Shown in pieces: positions 1 through 8,496 of a stretch of DNA of 31,148 nt (the stretch's first letter is position 1; each line of letters starts with the position of its first letter). Below the pieces are notes generated by a model. The model saw nothing but the letters and a program-made list of their open reading frames with translations. It searched no databases and was not told where the DNA came from. The stretch is from Altererythrobacter sp. Lineage in GTDB: Bacteria; Pseudomonadota; Alphaproteobacteria; Sphingomonadales; Sphingomonadaceae. Position numbers and translations under genes: made by a program. Location of the stretch: the NCBI GenBank assembly GCA_024636575.1, contig JAGXGU010000172.1:1-31148 (forward strand), in the 5' to 3' direction.

Positions 1-875
1 ATGAATGGATTGTCGAGCGTACCGGCATCCGCCAGCGATACATAGCCTCCGAAGGCGAAACGACGGGTACGCTGGCGATCGAAGCAGCCCGTCGGGCGCT
101 TGCAGCGGCCAGCGTGGAGGCCGCTTCGATCGATCTGATCATACTGGCCACGGCCACGCCCGATCAGACCTTTCCCGCCACTGCCACGAAGGTCCAGCAG
201 GCGCTTGGCTGCAATGGCGGAATTGCATTCGATGTTGCAGCAGTGTGTTCGGGTTTCCTTTACGCCATGGCGACCGCCGATTCGATGCTGCGCACCGGCA
301 TGGCGAAACGGGCGCTGGTGATCGGGGCGGAAACATTCAGCCGCATTCTCGACTGGGAAGACCGCACCACCTGCGTATTGTTCGGTGATGGCGCAGGCGC
401 GATTGTGCTGGAAGCGCGCGAAAGCGATGCCGATGGTCCGGGCATCATCACCACCAAACTGCACGCCGATGGCGCATATTGCGACCTGCTGTATGTCGAT
501 GGCGGCCCATCCACCACCGGGACGGTCGGCAAATTGCGCATGAAGGGCCGCGAGGTTTTTCGCCACGCGGTGGTCAATCTGGCGGCGGTCCTGGGCGAGA
601 CATTGGCGGCTGCCGGTCTGACGGCGGAGGATATCGACTGGGTCGTGCCGCATCAGGCGAACGCCCGTATCCTGGATGCAACCGCGCGCAAATTGGGCCT
701 GCCGCCGCAAAAAGTGATCGTTACCGTTGACCAGCACGCCAACACTTCGGCAGCATCGGTTCCGCTGGCATTCGACGTCGCCATCAAGGACGGCCGGATC
801 AAGCCGGGCGATCTGGTGATGTTCGAAGCAATGGGCGGCGGCTTCACCTGGGGCGCCAGCCTGGTCCGGATGTAA
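1..875 (+). CDS. fabH: 3-oxoacyl-ACP synthase III (KAS III), 5' end missing
   Basis: Catalyses the first condensation of type II fatty-acid synthesis, joining acetyl-CoA to malonyl-ACP in the cytosol. The open frame enters from before base 1; the first whole codon is at 3 and the visible peptide begins EWIVERTGIRQR, a typical FabH N-terminal segment. About 290 residues are visible against the usual 320-325, so roughly 30 are lost upstream. The thiolase-fold catalytic triad is complete: Cys in AAVCSGF (codon 246-248), His in VPHQAN (651-653) and Asn in NTSAAS (741-743). The C-terminus MGGGFTWGASLVRM is normal. The ihfA and merR-type genes follow on the same strand. This is the familiar alphaproteobacterial order, in which plsX usually precedes fabH; here that would lie outside the window. 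Identification is near certain; only the start is unseen. Confidence 0.97.
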   Translation, partial: EWIVERTGIRQRYIASEGETTGTLAIEAARRALAAASVEAASIDLIILATATPDQTFPATATKVQQALGCNGGIAFDVAAVCSGFLYAMATADSMLRTGMAKRALVIGAETFSRILDWEDRTTCVLFGDGAGAIVLEARESDADGPGIITTKLHADGAYCDLLYVDGGPSTTGTVGKLRMKGREVFRHAVVNLAAVLGETLAAAGLTAEDIDWVVPHQANARILDATARKLGLPPQKVIVTVDQHANTSAASVPLAFDVAIKDGRIKPGDLVMFEAMGGGFTWGASLVRM

Positions 876-916
876 CGAAAAAGGCGGAATTTTCGCAGCT
901 TTTCTCGGGAACCCGG

Positions 917-943
917 TTGTTAAACACCGAAAATTTATATAGT
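917..943 (+). promoter_or_regulatory. candidate promoter for ihfA
   Basis: The 120 bp between fabH and ihfA are clearly more AT-rich than their surroundings. A possible -35 TTGTTA (917-922) and -10 TATAGT (938-943) are separated by 15 bp, shorter than the ideal 17. A start near 950 would leave a leader of about 45 nt. ihfA could also be read from the fabH transcript, so this is only a candidate. Confidence 0.3.
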
Positions 944-995
944 CCTGTAATTCTATCTAATTTACGGGTCGCGCCTGTGAAGAAGGATGAAGCGC

Positions 996-1295
996 ATGAT
1001 GCGTTCGGTTGGTACATTGACCCGGGCTGATTTGGCAGAGACAATTAATCGCAAAATGGGTTTGTCCCGTGCGGAATCGCTGGATCTGGTCGAGTCAATC
1101 CTGACCAAGATGTGCGATGCAATGACCGAAGGGGAAAACGTCAAGATTTCCGGTTTCGGCAGTTTTGTATTGCGCGACAAGAAAGAGCGGATCGGCCGTA
1201 ATCCCAAAACCGGGGTTGAGGTTCCGATCACGCCGCGCCGGGTGATGACCTTCCGTGCCAGCCAGTTGCTGAAGGAACGCATTGCCAAGGGGTGA
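996..1295 (+). CDS. ihfA: integration host factor, alpha subunit
   Basis: DNA-bending HU/IHF-family protein that pairs with IhfB and acts in nucleoid structure, recombination and promoter architecture. From this start it has 99 residues, the usual family size. The family's conserved beta-arm is visible: SGFGSF at about 52-57, then GRNPKTG with the DNA-intercalating proline at residue 70, and VPITPRRVMTFRASQ. Three in-frame ATG codons occur at 987, 996 and 999. The Shine-Dalgarno sequence AAGGA at 983-987 overlaps the first but is 8 nt from the second, so 996 is preferred. A merR-type gene starts 18 bp after the stop, and the two are probably cotranscribed. The alpha rather than beta assignment rests on sequence resemblance and on the fabH-ihfA-merR order. 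Confidence 0.95.
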   Translation: MMRSVGTLTRADLAETINRKMGLSRAESLDLVESILTKMCDAMTEGENVKISGFGSFVLRDKKERIGRNPKTGVEVPITPRRVMTFRASQLLKERIAKG

Positions 1296-1313
1296 TAATA
1301 TGGAGATGCCCGG

Positions 1314-1757
1314 ATGAGCGCCCAATTCAATGCCAGATTTGCAGACGGCAAAGATGACGGTGCCCTGCGCACCATCGGTGAAGTAAGCAGCGCTCTCGGC
1401 ATCAAGACCCATGTTCTGCGGTATTGGGAACAGCAATTCCCTTCGCTCGATCCGCTCAAGCGAAGTGGCCGCCGCTATTACCGGGCCGAAGATATCGCCT
1501 TGCTGGAAACGATTGACCGGCTGGTCAACCGCGAAGGTTACACGCTGAAAGGTGCGCAGCAGGCGCTCAAGGGCGCCAGGGCAAGCCCGGGCCAACCAGC
1601 CAGTGCTGCGCCCCATGTTGCTGCGGAACTGGCACCGGAACTGGGTGATGTCGAACCTGCGCCCCGCCAAGGCAGCCATATGCCCGCCGAGGTGCCAGCC
1701 GATGTTGTCGCCCGCCTCAAATCCATCCGCGCCAAACTGGCCGCTGCGATAGCGTAA
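1314..1757 (+). CDS. MerR-family transcriptional regulator
   Basis: A 147-residue protein with an N-terminal MerR-type winged helix-turn-helix at about residues 18-62. The core reads RTIGEVSSALGI, then HVLRYWEQQF and the wing RSGRRYYRAEDI. The remainder is an alanine/proline-rich tail with no cysteines, so it is not a metal or redox sensor of the MerR/SoxR kind. It also lacks a recognisable drug-binding domain. The RYWEQQFP variant belongs to the orphan regulator usually found directly after ihfA in alphaproteobacteria. Its target is unknown to me. The gene ends 21 bp from the end of smc, which is transcribed towards it, and I see no hairpin in that gap. Confidence 0.9.
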   Translation: MSAQFNARFADGKDDGALRTIGEVSSALGIKTHVLRYWEQQFPSLDPLKRSGRRYYRAEDIALLETIDRLVNREGYTLKGAQQALKGARASPGQPASAAPHVAAELAPELGDVEPAPRQGSHMPAEVPADVVARLKSIRAKLAAAIA

Positions 1758-1778
1758 GCATACCTGGTTATTGGCCCG

Positions 1779-4700
1779 CTATTCCGCCGCCAGCAATTCC
1801 TCGGCGGCGCCCAGGTCCACGCTGACCAGGCGGGAAATGCCCTGTTCCACCATCGTCACGCCGAACAGGCGGTGCATCCGGCTCATCGTCACCGCGTTGT
1901 GGGTGACGATGAGGTAGCGGGTTTTGGTTTCCAGGCTCATCGCGTCGAGCAGGTCGCAAAACCGGTCGATATTGGCATCATCCAGCGGTGCATCCACTTC
2001 ATCCAGCACGCAGATCGGAGCGGGGTTGGTCAGGAACAGCGCAAAGATCAGCGCGATCGCCGTCAACGCCTGTTCCCCGCCTGACAGCAGAGTGAGCGAT
2101 TGCAGCCGCTTTCCGGGCGGTTGAGCAAAAATCTCCAGTCCAGCTTCGAGTGGGTCATCACTGTCGATCAGCGCCAGATGCGCTTGTCCGCCTTCGAACA
2201 GGCGGGTGAACAACCGCCGGAAATGTGTGTCGACTTGTTCGAACGCGGTGCGCAGCCTCTCGCGCCCTTCGCGATTGAGATTGCCGATCGACCCGCGCAG
2301 CCGGTTCACCGCCTCTGCCAGTTCGGCCTGTTCAGCAGTGCTTGCGCCGTGATTTTCTTCGAGCTTGGTCAATTCCTCTGCGGCCACCAGATTGACCGGC
2401 CCGATACGTTCACGGCTGGCGGTCAGGCGCTCCATCTCTTCCGATTCGAAGGCTGAATTCTTGACAGTTTCGGCATCGAATTCGAATCGGCCCGCCAGCA
2501 GTGGGGGTGGGCATTGGAAGCGTTCACCTGAAATGCGGGCCATTTCGGCCCGCCGCGATTCTTCATTCTCAGCGCGGGCGGATAATCCCGCGCGGGCTTC
2601 GCGCGCGGTGCTCAGGGCTTCATTGGCTTCCGCGAATGTGCGGTCGGCTTGCTGGGCGGCGGCATTTTCGCGCGCGACGGCAGCTTCAGCCTCGGCCAGT
2701 TCCCTGCCAAGCCGCTCGCGAACTGCATCGCCCTGTTCGATCTCGCGGATCAGCCCGGCGGGCTTGGCGGCGAACACCGCCTGATCCTGTTCGATTTCCT
2801 CCAGCCGCAGGGCAAAATCGGACAGCCGCCGCGCTGCGTCGCTGGAACGCGCCTGCCAACTGGCCATATCGGCCCGCTGGGCTGCGGTACGCTCGCGCGC
2901 GACGGCAAGCGCCTGATCATGCGCGGCGAGTTCGGCGGTGGCGGATTGCAGCATCAATCGCGCGGCTTCATGCCTGGCCTGCGCGGCGTCGAGCGCGGCG
3001 CGCCCGGCACCGGGATCGGGCAAGGTTGCCAATTTTTCCTGCGCAGCCGTCAGTTCCGCATCGGCCGCGTCGCGTTGATCGGCAAGGTCGGTGGCAGCGG
3101 CCGCCAATTGCGCCATTTGCGCGGCAATCCGCTCTCGCGCAGCCTCTGCCTGATCCAGCGCGCGCAGGGCCTGGCGCTCGTCCTCTGCCGCAAGATTGAC
3201 TGCATGTTCCGCCGCTACCAACGCGCGCTGAAGCCCGGTCAGTTCTTCTTGCGCCGCAACCTGCGCCGCTTCGGCATGCGCGGCAGTTTCGCGCAAGGAC
3301 GGCAATTGCGTGGCCAGATCGGCGAAGCGGTTTTCCGCTTCCAGCTGCGCTGCCTCTGCCGCGCCTTCACCTCGCGCAATGAACCCGTCCCACCGCCGCA
3401 AAGCGCCAGCGGTGGTGACCAGCCATTCACCAGGGGCCAGCGTTCGGCCGTCATCGCTTTCGGCGACATGGACTAGCGCCAGCCGGGCGGCCAATTGCGG
3501 CGGGCAATCGCGGACATGCGCGGCCAGGCTGTCTGCCACCGGTTGCGGCGCATCGCGCCCCGTCCAGAACCGGCCGTCGGTCTGTCTTTCCGGCATCCCC
3601 AGCGGGGATTTGGCATCCCGGCCCAGCACTACGGCCAAGGCGCGTTCATACCCCTTTTCCGCGCGCACCTTGTCCAGTGCGGCGGGCAGGCTGGACCTTC
3701 CGGCGGCACGTTTTTCGCGCGCGTCCCGGTCGCGGGAGAGAGCAGCATATTCGCGTTCGATCCCCGCCAGTTCGGCGCGCGCGGCGGAAACAGCGCTGGC
3801 GGTTTCGTCCCGGCGTTCCTGCAACGCCTGTTTGCGCGCCTGCTGCTGCGCGAGGCTGTCGCGAAGTTCGGCAAGGGATTTGGCTGCTTTGGCGGCGGCA
3901 TCCCTGGCGGCGTCGACCGCTGCATCGGGGTCGCTATTGGCTGACAGTGCGGCCCGGGCGGCGTCCTGCCTGCGCGCCTCGCTTTCCAGACGGTCGATCC
4001 GCGACTGCGCCTGCGCGGCGGCGGCCTGTGCCACGCGCCATTCCGCCTCCACCCCGGCATGATCGGCCGTCGCCTTGGCAAAGGCGAGTTCGGCGGCGCG
4101 GCCCGCCCGTTCCTGATCCTCCAGCTTCGCCGCCAGCGTGGGGCGGCGCATTTCATCGTCGGCCAGCGCTTTTTCGCTGGCGGCGAGGTCTTTTTCAAGC
4201 CGCGCCAAAGCCTCCGCCGCGTCCCGAGTCATGCGGCCCGCTTCGCCGCGGTCTTCCTCCAGCCGAATTTTCTGCCGGTTGAGGTCGGCAAGGCGCTGTT
4301 CGGCGGCTTCCAACTGGCTGCCAAGGGCGGCCATCCGGTGGCCATGCGCGCTGCTGTCATCGCGGCGGTCGGCCAGTTCCTCGCGCGCTGCGGCAAGCGC
4401 GGCTGCGGCGGCGTGCTGCGCCTTCTGCGCCTCGACAGTGGCCTTTTGCGCTTCGCCCACGCGGGCATCGGCGGCTCTGGCTTCATTGCGCGCGGAATCG
4501 GCGGCGGCTGCGGCATCGCGCCATCGGGCGAACAGCAGCCGCGCCTCTGCAACGCGGATTTCGTCCGACAATTTGGTGTAGCGTTCCGCCTGCCTGGCCT
4601 GCCGCCTGAGCGCCGCCATCTGCGTATCGAGGCCGGCCATCAGATCTTCCAGCCGGGCCAAATTCGCTTCGGTCTGGCGCAGCTTGCCCTCCGCATCGCG

Positions 4701-5204
4701 GCGGCGAACGTGCAATCCGGCAATCCCGGCGGCTTCTTCCAGCATCTGGCGGCGCTCCGCCGGTTTGGCGGAAATGACCTGGGCAATCTTGCCCTGGCTG
4801 ACCAGCGCCGGGGAATGCGCCCCGGTGGCGGCATCGGCAAAGGTCAGCGAGACATCTTTCGCCCGCACATCGCGGCCATTCACGCGGTAGGCACTGCCTG
4901 CTCCGCGTTCGATCCGGCGGGTAACGTCAAGTTCTTCGCCGTCGGCAGTTTCACCCTGCAGCACTACCTCGGCAAAATCGCGCGGCGGGCGGGTGGCGGT
5001 GCCGGCGAAGATGACATCTTCCATCCCGCCCGACCGCATGGACTTGGGCGAATTTTCGCCCATGACCCAGCGGATCGCCTCCAGCAGATTGGATTTGCCG
5101 CAGCCATTGGGGCCAACCACGCCGGTCAGACCGGGTTCGATGCGCAGTTCAGCAGGCTCTACAAAGCTCTTGAATCCGCTGAGCTTGAGCCGCTTGATTT
5201 GCAT
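1779..5204 (-). CDS. smc: chromosome segregation protein SMC
   Basis: Condensin-type ATPase that organises and helps segregate the chromosome with ScpA and ScpB. The 1141 residues match the family. From the N-terminus: MQIKRLKLSGFKSF, Walker A GPNGCGKSN (about 31-39), a long alanine/glutamate/arginine-rich coiled coil, a central hinge around ALDKVRAEKGYERALAVVLG, a second coiled coil, the ABC signature LLSGGEQ (about 1039-1045) and Walker B CVLDEVDAPLDD (about 1065). The frame is open a further 26 codons upstream, but those residues do not resemble SMC and the conserved N-terminus begins exactly at the ATG at 5204. An AGGGGG stretch lies about 12 nt before it. It follows the first Dsb-like gene by 32 bp, so cotranscription is likely. 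ScpA and ScpB are not in the window. Confidence 0.97.
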   Translation of the reverse strand: MQIKRLKLSGFKSFVEPAELRIEPGLTGVVGPNGCGKSNLLEAIRWVMGENSPKSMRSGGMEDVIFAGTATRPPRDFAEVVLQGETADGEELDVTRRIERGAGSAYRVNGRDVRAKDVSLTFADAATGAHSPALVSQGKIAQVISAKPAERRQMLEEAAGIAGLHVRRRDAEGKLRQTEANLARLEDLMAGLDTQMAALRRQARQAERYTKLSDEIRVAEARLLFARWRDAAAAADSARNEARAADARVGEAQKATVEAQKAQHAAAAALAAAREELADRRDDSSAHGHRMAALGSQLEAAEQRLADLNRQKIRLEEDRGEAGRMTRDAAEALARLEKDLAASEKALADDEMRRPTLAAKLEDQERAGRAAELAFAKATADHAGVEAEWRVAQAAAAQAQSRIDRLESEARRQDAARAALSANSDPDAAVDAARDAAAKAAKSLAELRDSLAQQQARKQALQERRDETASAVSAARAELAGIEREYAALSRDRDAREKRAAGRSSLPAALDKVRAEKGYERALAVVLGRDAKSPLGMPERQTDGRFWTGRDAPQPVADSLAAHVRDCPPQLAARLALVHVAESDDGRTLAPGEWLVTTAGALRRWDGFIARGEGAAEAAQLEAENRFADLATQLPSLRETAAHAEAAQVAAQEELTGLQRALVAAEHAVNLAAEDERQALRALDQAEAARERIAAQMAQLAAAATDLADQRDAADAELTAAQEKLATLPDPGAGRAALDAAQARHEAARLMLQSATAELAAHDQALAVARERTAAQRADMASWQARSSDAARRLSDFALRLEEIEQDQAVFAAKPAGLIREIEQGDAVRERLGRELAEAEAAVARENAAAQQADRTFAEANEALSTAREARAGLSARAENEESRRAEMARISGERFQCPPPLLAGRFEFDAETVKNSAFESEEMERLTASRERIGPVNLVAAEELTKLEENHGASTAEQAELAEAVNRLRGSIGNLNREGRERLRTAFEQVDTHFRRLFTRLFEGGQAHLALIDSDDPLEAGLEIFAQPPGKRLQSLTLLSGGEQALTAIALIFALFLTNPAPICVLDEVDAPLDDANIDRFCDLLDAMSLETKTRYLIVTHNAVTMSRMHRLFGVTMVEQGISRLVSVDLGAAEELLAAE

Positions 5205-5236
5205 CCCGGTTGCTATTCCCCCTGGTGGTACCCGCC

Positions 5237-5989
5237 TTAGCGGGCGCCCGCACGCTGGAGCATTGGTTCCAGTATGGCCCAACTGGTCCCGTCCACCCGC
5301 GTGCCATTGACGAAGAATGTCGGCGTGCCGGTTACGTTGAATTCGGTCGATTGTTTTTCAGACCGGTCCGCGATGGCCATGACCGAGGCATTGTCAGCCA
5401 GGCAGGTGGTGGCCTGATCCCGGCTGAGCCCGCGTGCCGCGAAGAAATCGAACAGTCCGCTTGCTTGCCCGGTGGCCGCGAAACGCTGGTCTTCCGGAAG
5501 GGACATGGCGGCTTCCAGAGCTTGCGGATTGGCCTGCGCCCGCTCCATGACCGGACCCAGATTGGCCCAGACCTGTTCTGCCAGAGGGTGGAAGCTTTCC
5601 GGCTGGCCGCAGCGCACGAGGCGCGCCAGCACCAGATCGATCCCGTTATGGACCTGGTTGCGAATTTCGTAGCTGACGACGCCCGAATTCACATATTTGT
5701 CGCGCAAAGGCTCCGCAGCTTCGATCGAGAATGCTGCGCAGGCGCCGCAGGTGAGCGAAGCATATTCGACCAGCTTGATCGGCGCGTCGGGGTTCCCCAT
5801 GATGTAACCGTCATATTCACTGACCGTGGCGGTATCCGCCCACGATTGACCGGCTGGCGCGGCAATCGCGGCAATCGGTTCGCCTTCGGCAATTTCGCCA
5901 TCCGCCGTTGCGCTGTCGCCGCAAGCGGCGAGGCCGAGGGCAAGCGGGGCTGCAAATGTCATCAATGCGATACGGCGAAATCTGGTCAT
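5237..5989 (-). CDS. DsbA-like thioredoxin-fold lipoprotein (CGAC active site)
   Basis: Predicted membrane-anchored periplasmic thiol oxidoreductase of the DsbA / thioredoxin_4 type, 250 residues. The N-terminus has a short positive region, a hydrophobic core and a lipobox LAAC with Cys23. The redox motif CGAC is at residues 81-84, after the family-typical GNPDAPIKLVEYASLTC. The cis-proline loop TGTPTFFVNG has Pro223. Two further cysteines (in LVRCGQ and TTCLAD) could form a structural disulfide. The ATG at 5989 is preferred because AGGA lies 11 nt upstream; an in-frame TTG three codons earlier is less likely. It lies between the second Dsb-like gene and smc. Whether it oxidises, reduces or isomerises substrates cannot be read from the sequence. 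Confidence 0.9.
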   Translation of the reverse strand: MTRFRRIALMTFAAPLALGLAACGDSATADGEIAEGEPIAAIAAPAGQSWADTATVSEYDGYIMGNPDAPIKLVEYASLTCGACAAFSIEAAEPLRDKYVNSGVVSYEIRNQVHNGIDLVLARLVRCGQPESFHPLAEQVWANLGPVMERAQANPQALEAAMSLPEDQRFAATGQASGLFDFFAARGLSRDQATTCLADNASVMAIADRSEKQSTEFNVTGTPTFFVNGTRVDGTSWAILEPMLQRAGAR

Positions 5990-6101
5990 GTCGGTCAATA
6001 TCCTGAAGCGTATTGGAAAGAGGCTAGATCATTTGGGGCGACGGTAGAAGAATGTGCGAAGTGTTTCCACAGATTACCGCCGGATAATCAGGGCCAGTTG
6101 A

Positions 6102-6788
6102 TTAAGGCAGCCGCGCCCTTATCTGCGGTTCCAGCAGGTCCCAGCTATGGGTGCCTGCCAATGTCACGCCATCGATGGCGAAGCTGGGTGTGCTGGAGAC
6201 GAAATATTTCGCTCCGTTCGCCTCGGATGCCTCAGCCAGTTTGGTGGCCTTGGCTTCATCCGCCAGGCAGCGGTCGATATCGGTACGCCGGTATCCACGG
6301 GTTTCCATCACGGCGTAAAACCCCATGTCGCTCGCGATCGCGCGGCGCCGGGACGCACCCGTGCCAGTAGCCCAGCGGCTGCGCTGCGCCGCCGAAGCCG
6401 ATTGGGCGCGCGGCAGCCATTTGTCCTGCCCCAGCATGATCGCCTTGTGGTTTTGGGGAAATTTGCTCGCCGGGCCGCAATTGGTCAGCATCACAGCAGT
6501 CAGATCGATCGGATCACGAATGATATGGCGTATCTCCAATGTGACATCGCCGGTCGATACATAGGCCAGTTCCAGCGCGCCATGATGAAAGCGGGTGAAA
6601 TTCGCGCAGGCAGGGCAGGTGTAACTGACGAATTCCAGTACGGAGACCTTGGCATCAGGATTGCCGATCCGGTGGCCGCCATCGGTAACCTGCACCTGGT
6701 TGATATAGCTGGACGATCCGGCGATGGCGCCGCTCGCCGCGATCATTGCGCAGGCCGCGAGGCCGATAGCGGCAGATTTCTTGAACAT
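6102..6788 (-). CDS. periplasmic DsbA-like thioredoxin-fold protein (CPAC active site)
   Basis: A 228-residue exported protein. A Sec signal peptide (MFKKSAAIG then a hydrophobic stretch) should be cut near AIA/GS at residue 23. The thioredoxin-fold redox motif CPAC is at 58-61 in EFVSYTCPACANF, and the cis-proline loop SSTPSF has Pro201. Its layout resembles the neighbouring 5237-5989 product, and GNPDA precedes the active site in both, so the two look like diverged tandem paralogues. They differ in anchoring (soluble here, lipoprotein there) and in the active-site dipeptide. A good AAGAAGG lies upstream of the ATG. The ATG overlaps the stop codon of the DUF721 gene by one base (TGATG), indicating translational coupling. 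A 112-bp gap separates it from the next Dsb-like gene. Confidence 0.9.
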   Translation of the reverse strand: MFKKSAAIGLAACAMIAASGAIAGSSSYINQVQVTDGGHRIGNPDAKVSVLEFVSYTCPACANFTRFHHGALELAYVSTGDVTLEIRHIIRDPIDLTAVMLTNCGPASKFPQNHKAIMLGQDKWLPRAQSASAAQRSRWATGTGASRRRAIASDMGFYAVMETRGYRRTDIDRCLADEAKATKLAEASEANGAKYFVSSTPSFAIDGVTLAGTHSWDLLEPQIRARLP

Positions 6789-7408
6789 CAGCTGTTGCCT
6801 TCTTTCTTTCCGTTTTCAGGCTTTCCGCCTTCAGGTTTTGTATTGTCCGGAGCGCCCATCGAACGGGCAAGCGATTCCAGTACCTTGCGCAATTCAGGAT
6901 CGCCAATATCGCGCAGACTATCCCCCAGTTCCATCGGGATCGGCCTCAGCGAAGGTGGCTGGCCCGCGCGCCTTTCAGCAGAAGGCGGCTTAACCACACC
7001 TTGCCGGATCTTGACCCGGCTGACGGCGGCATAGCCGAAGAAACGGTTCACCCGTTCCATGATTTCGGGGATCACATGCTGGATCAGCGGAGCATGGGCG
7101 GGCAAGACCACCAATTGCAGGATTCCGTCTGATTTCTCGCCCGGCGGAAACCGGATCGCCTCGGGCGCGCAGACGCGGGCGTGGATATCGCCGACAATCT
7201 CGGGCCAGCGGGTGACGACGGAGGACTGGACAAAGCCGAACCGGCGAAAGGCAGTGCGCCCGATCTGCGGCATCAGATCGGAAATCGCCCTGGCCGGGCC
7301 GCCACGCGCCCGTTCATAGGGGCGGGCGTGTTTTTTTGTCCCTTTTGGGGCTGCCTTGGCTGCCACTTTGGCGGGCTTTTTCCCCGGTTTTTCGTTGTCT
7401 GATTCCAT
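6788..7408 (-). CDS. DUF721 / DciA-type protein
   Basis: A 206-residue protein of the DUF721 family, which includes DciA, the widespread loader of the replicative helicase DnaB in bacteria without DnaC. Residues 1-35 are basic and low-complexity (lysine, alanine, proline). The conserved part starts near ISDLMPQIGRTAF and includes RWPEIVGDIHARVCAPEAIRF and a hydrophobic core LQLVVLPAHAPLIQHV. The C-terminal tail is Gly/Lys/Pro/Glu-rich and probably disordered. The ATG at 7408 has only a weak GGGT-type ribosome site. It is the first gene of a likely operon with the two Dsb-like genes and smc, and mutY diverges 29 bp away. Family membership is clear; the helicase-loading role is inferred from studied relatives. 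Confidence 0.85.
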   Translation of the reverse strand: MESDNEKPGKKPAKVAAKAAPKGTKKHARPYERARGGPARAISDLMPQIGRTAFRRFGFVQSSVVTRWPEIVGDIHARVCAPEAIRFPPGEKSDGILQLVVLPAHAPLIQHVIPEIMERVNRFFGYAAVSRVKIRQGVVKPPSAERRAGQPPSLRPIPMELGDSLRDIGDPELRKVLESLARSMGAPDNTKPEGGKPENGKKEGNS

Positions 7409-7437
7409 TATCGGTCAACCCATGCCATAGGCGCGGG

Positions 7438-8493
7438 GTGACTGCCAGCATCCCATCGACTTCTCCAGCACATTCCAGCGAGATTTCCGCTGCGCTGCTC
7501 GGCTGGTATGACCGATATGCGCGGGATTTACCGTGGCGCGCGGCCCCCGGATCACCCGCAGCCGATCCGTACCGCGTGTGGTTGTCCGAAGTGATGCTGC
7601 AGCAAACCACGGTGGCTGCGGTGAAACCCTATTTCGAGAAATTCATTGCCCGCTGGCCCGATGTGGAGGCGCTGGCCGCCGCGCCGGAGGCTGATGTCAT
7701 GGCGGCATGGGCAGGGCTTGGCTATTATTCCCGCGCGCGCAATCTGGTCCGCTGCGCAGGTGAGGTTGCGGCGATGGGCGGTTTCCCGGCCAGCGAGGCG
7801 GAACTGCGCAAGCTGCCGGGGCTGGGCGCCTATACCGCAGCGGCGGTGGCGGCGATTGCCTTTGGCCAGCGCGCGGTGGTGGTTGATGCCAATGTGGAAC
7901 GGGTTGTCTCCCGCCTGTTCGCGATTGCGCAGCCGCTGCCGGGATCGCGCAAGCGGATTGGCGCATATGCGGAAACGATCACGCCGGAAAAGCGCGCAGG
8001 CGATTTCGCGCAAGGCATGATGGATCTGGGTTCGGGCATTTGCACCCCGCGCGATCCGAAATGTCTGCTCTGCCCCCTGTCCGCCCATTGCGCCGCCCGC
8101 AGCGAAGGCAACCCGGTGGCCTATCCGGTCAAGGCCCCCAAAAAGCCTAAGCCGCTGCGGCAGGGAACCGCCTATTGGATCGAACGCGGCAGCGCCGTCT
8201 GGCTGGTCACGCGTGAAGGTAGAGGAATGCTCGGCGGAATGCGCAGCCTGCCCGATGATGGCTGGGCCGCGTCAGGCGATGGGTCGGGCGATCCCCCGCT
8301 GACCGGCGAGTGGGCGCCGGCCGGGATGGTGCGGCATACTTTCACCCATTTCACGCTGGAATTGTCCGTCCGACGGTTTCGCGGCGAAGTGGCGGAAGCC
8401 CCGATTGGCGGCGAGTGGTGGCCGCTCGAACGCCTGGGCGATGCCGGATTGCCGAGCCTGTTTGCCAAAGCCGCACGGCTGGCACAGGCCTGA
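7438..8493 (+). CDS. mutY: A/G-specific adenine DNA glycosylase
   Basis: Removes adenine mispaired with 8-oxoguanine or guanine, preventing G:C to T:A mutations. The 351 residues match the family. Visible landmarks: Glu51 in SEVMLQQTTV, the helix-hairpin-helix LPGLGAYTAAA (about 126-136), catalytic Asp150 in VVVDANVERV, and the 4Fe-4S loop with Cys202, 209, 212 and 218 in the standard C-x6-C-x2-C-x5-C spacing. A C-terminal NUDIX-like 8-oxoG-reading domain follows from about 235, including VRHTFTHFTLEL. The frame is open upstream, but the only sensible start after the divergent DUF721 gene is GTG at 7438, because earlier residues run inside that gene. No clear Shine-Dalgarno sequence precedes the GTG. 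Confidence 0.95.
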   Translation: MTASIPSTSPAHSSEISAALLGWYDRYARDLPWRAAPGSPAADPYRVWLSEVMLQQTTVAAVKPYFEKFIARWPDVEALAAAPEADVMAAWAGLGYYSRARNLVRCAGEVAAMGGFPASEAELRKLPGLGAYTAAAVAAIAFGQRAVVVDANVERVVSRLFAIAQPLPGSRKRIGAYAETITPEKRAGDFAQGMMDLGSGICTPRDPKCLLCPLSAHCAARSEGNPVAYPVKAPKKPKPLRQGTAYWIERGSAVWLVTREGRGMLGGMRSLPDDGWAASGDGSGDPPLTGEWAPAGMVRHTFTHFTLELSVRRFRGEVAEAPIGGEWWPLERLGDAGLPSLFAKAARLAQA

Positions 8494-8496
8494 AGG

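Noticed and set aside
4059..5240. Open frame of about 390 codons antisense to smc
   Set aside because: Gly/Arg/Ala-rich shadow of the SMC coiled coil and ATPase head, with no ribosome site.
6069..6079. DnaA-box-like sequence (TTTCCACAG) in the gap between the two Dsb-like genes
   Set aside because: A single imperfect match to TTATCCACA with no cluster, no AT-rich unwinding element and no dnaA or dnaN nearby. Not an origin.
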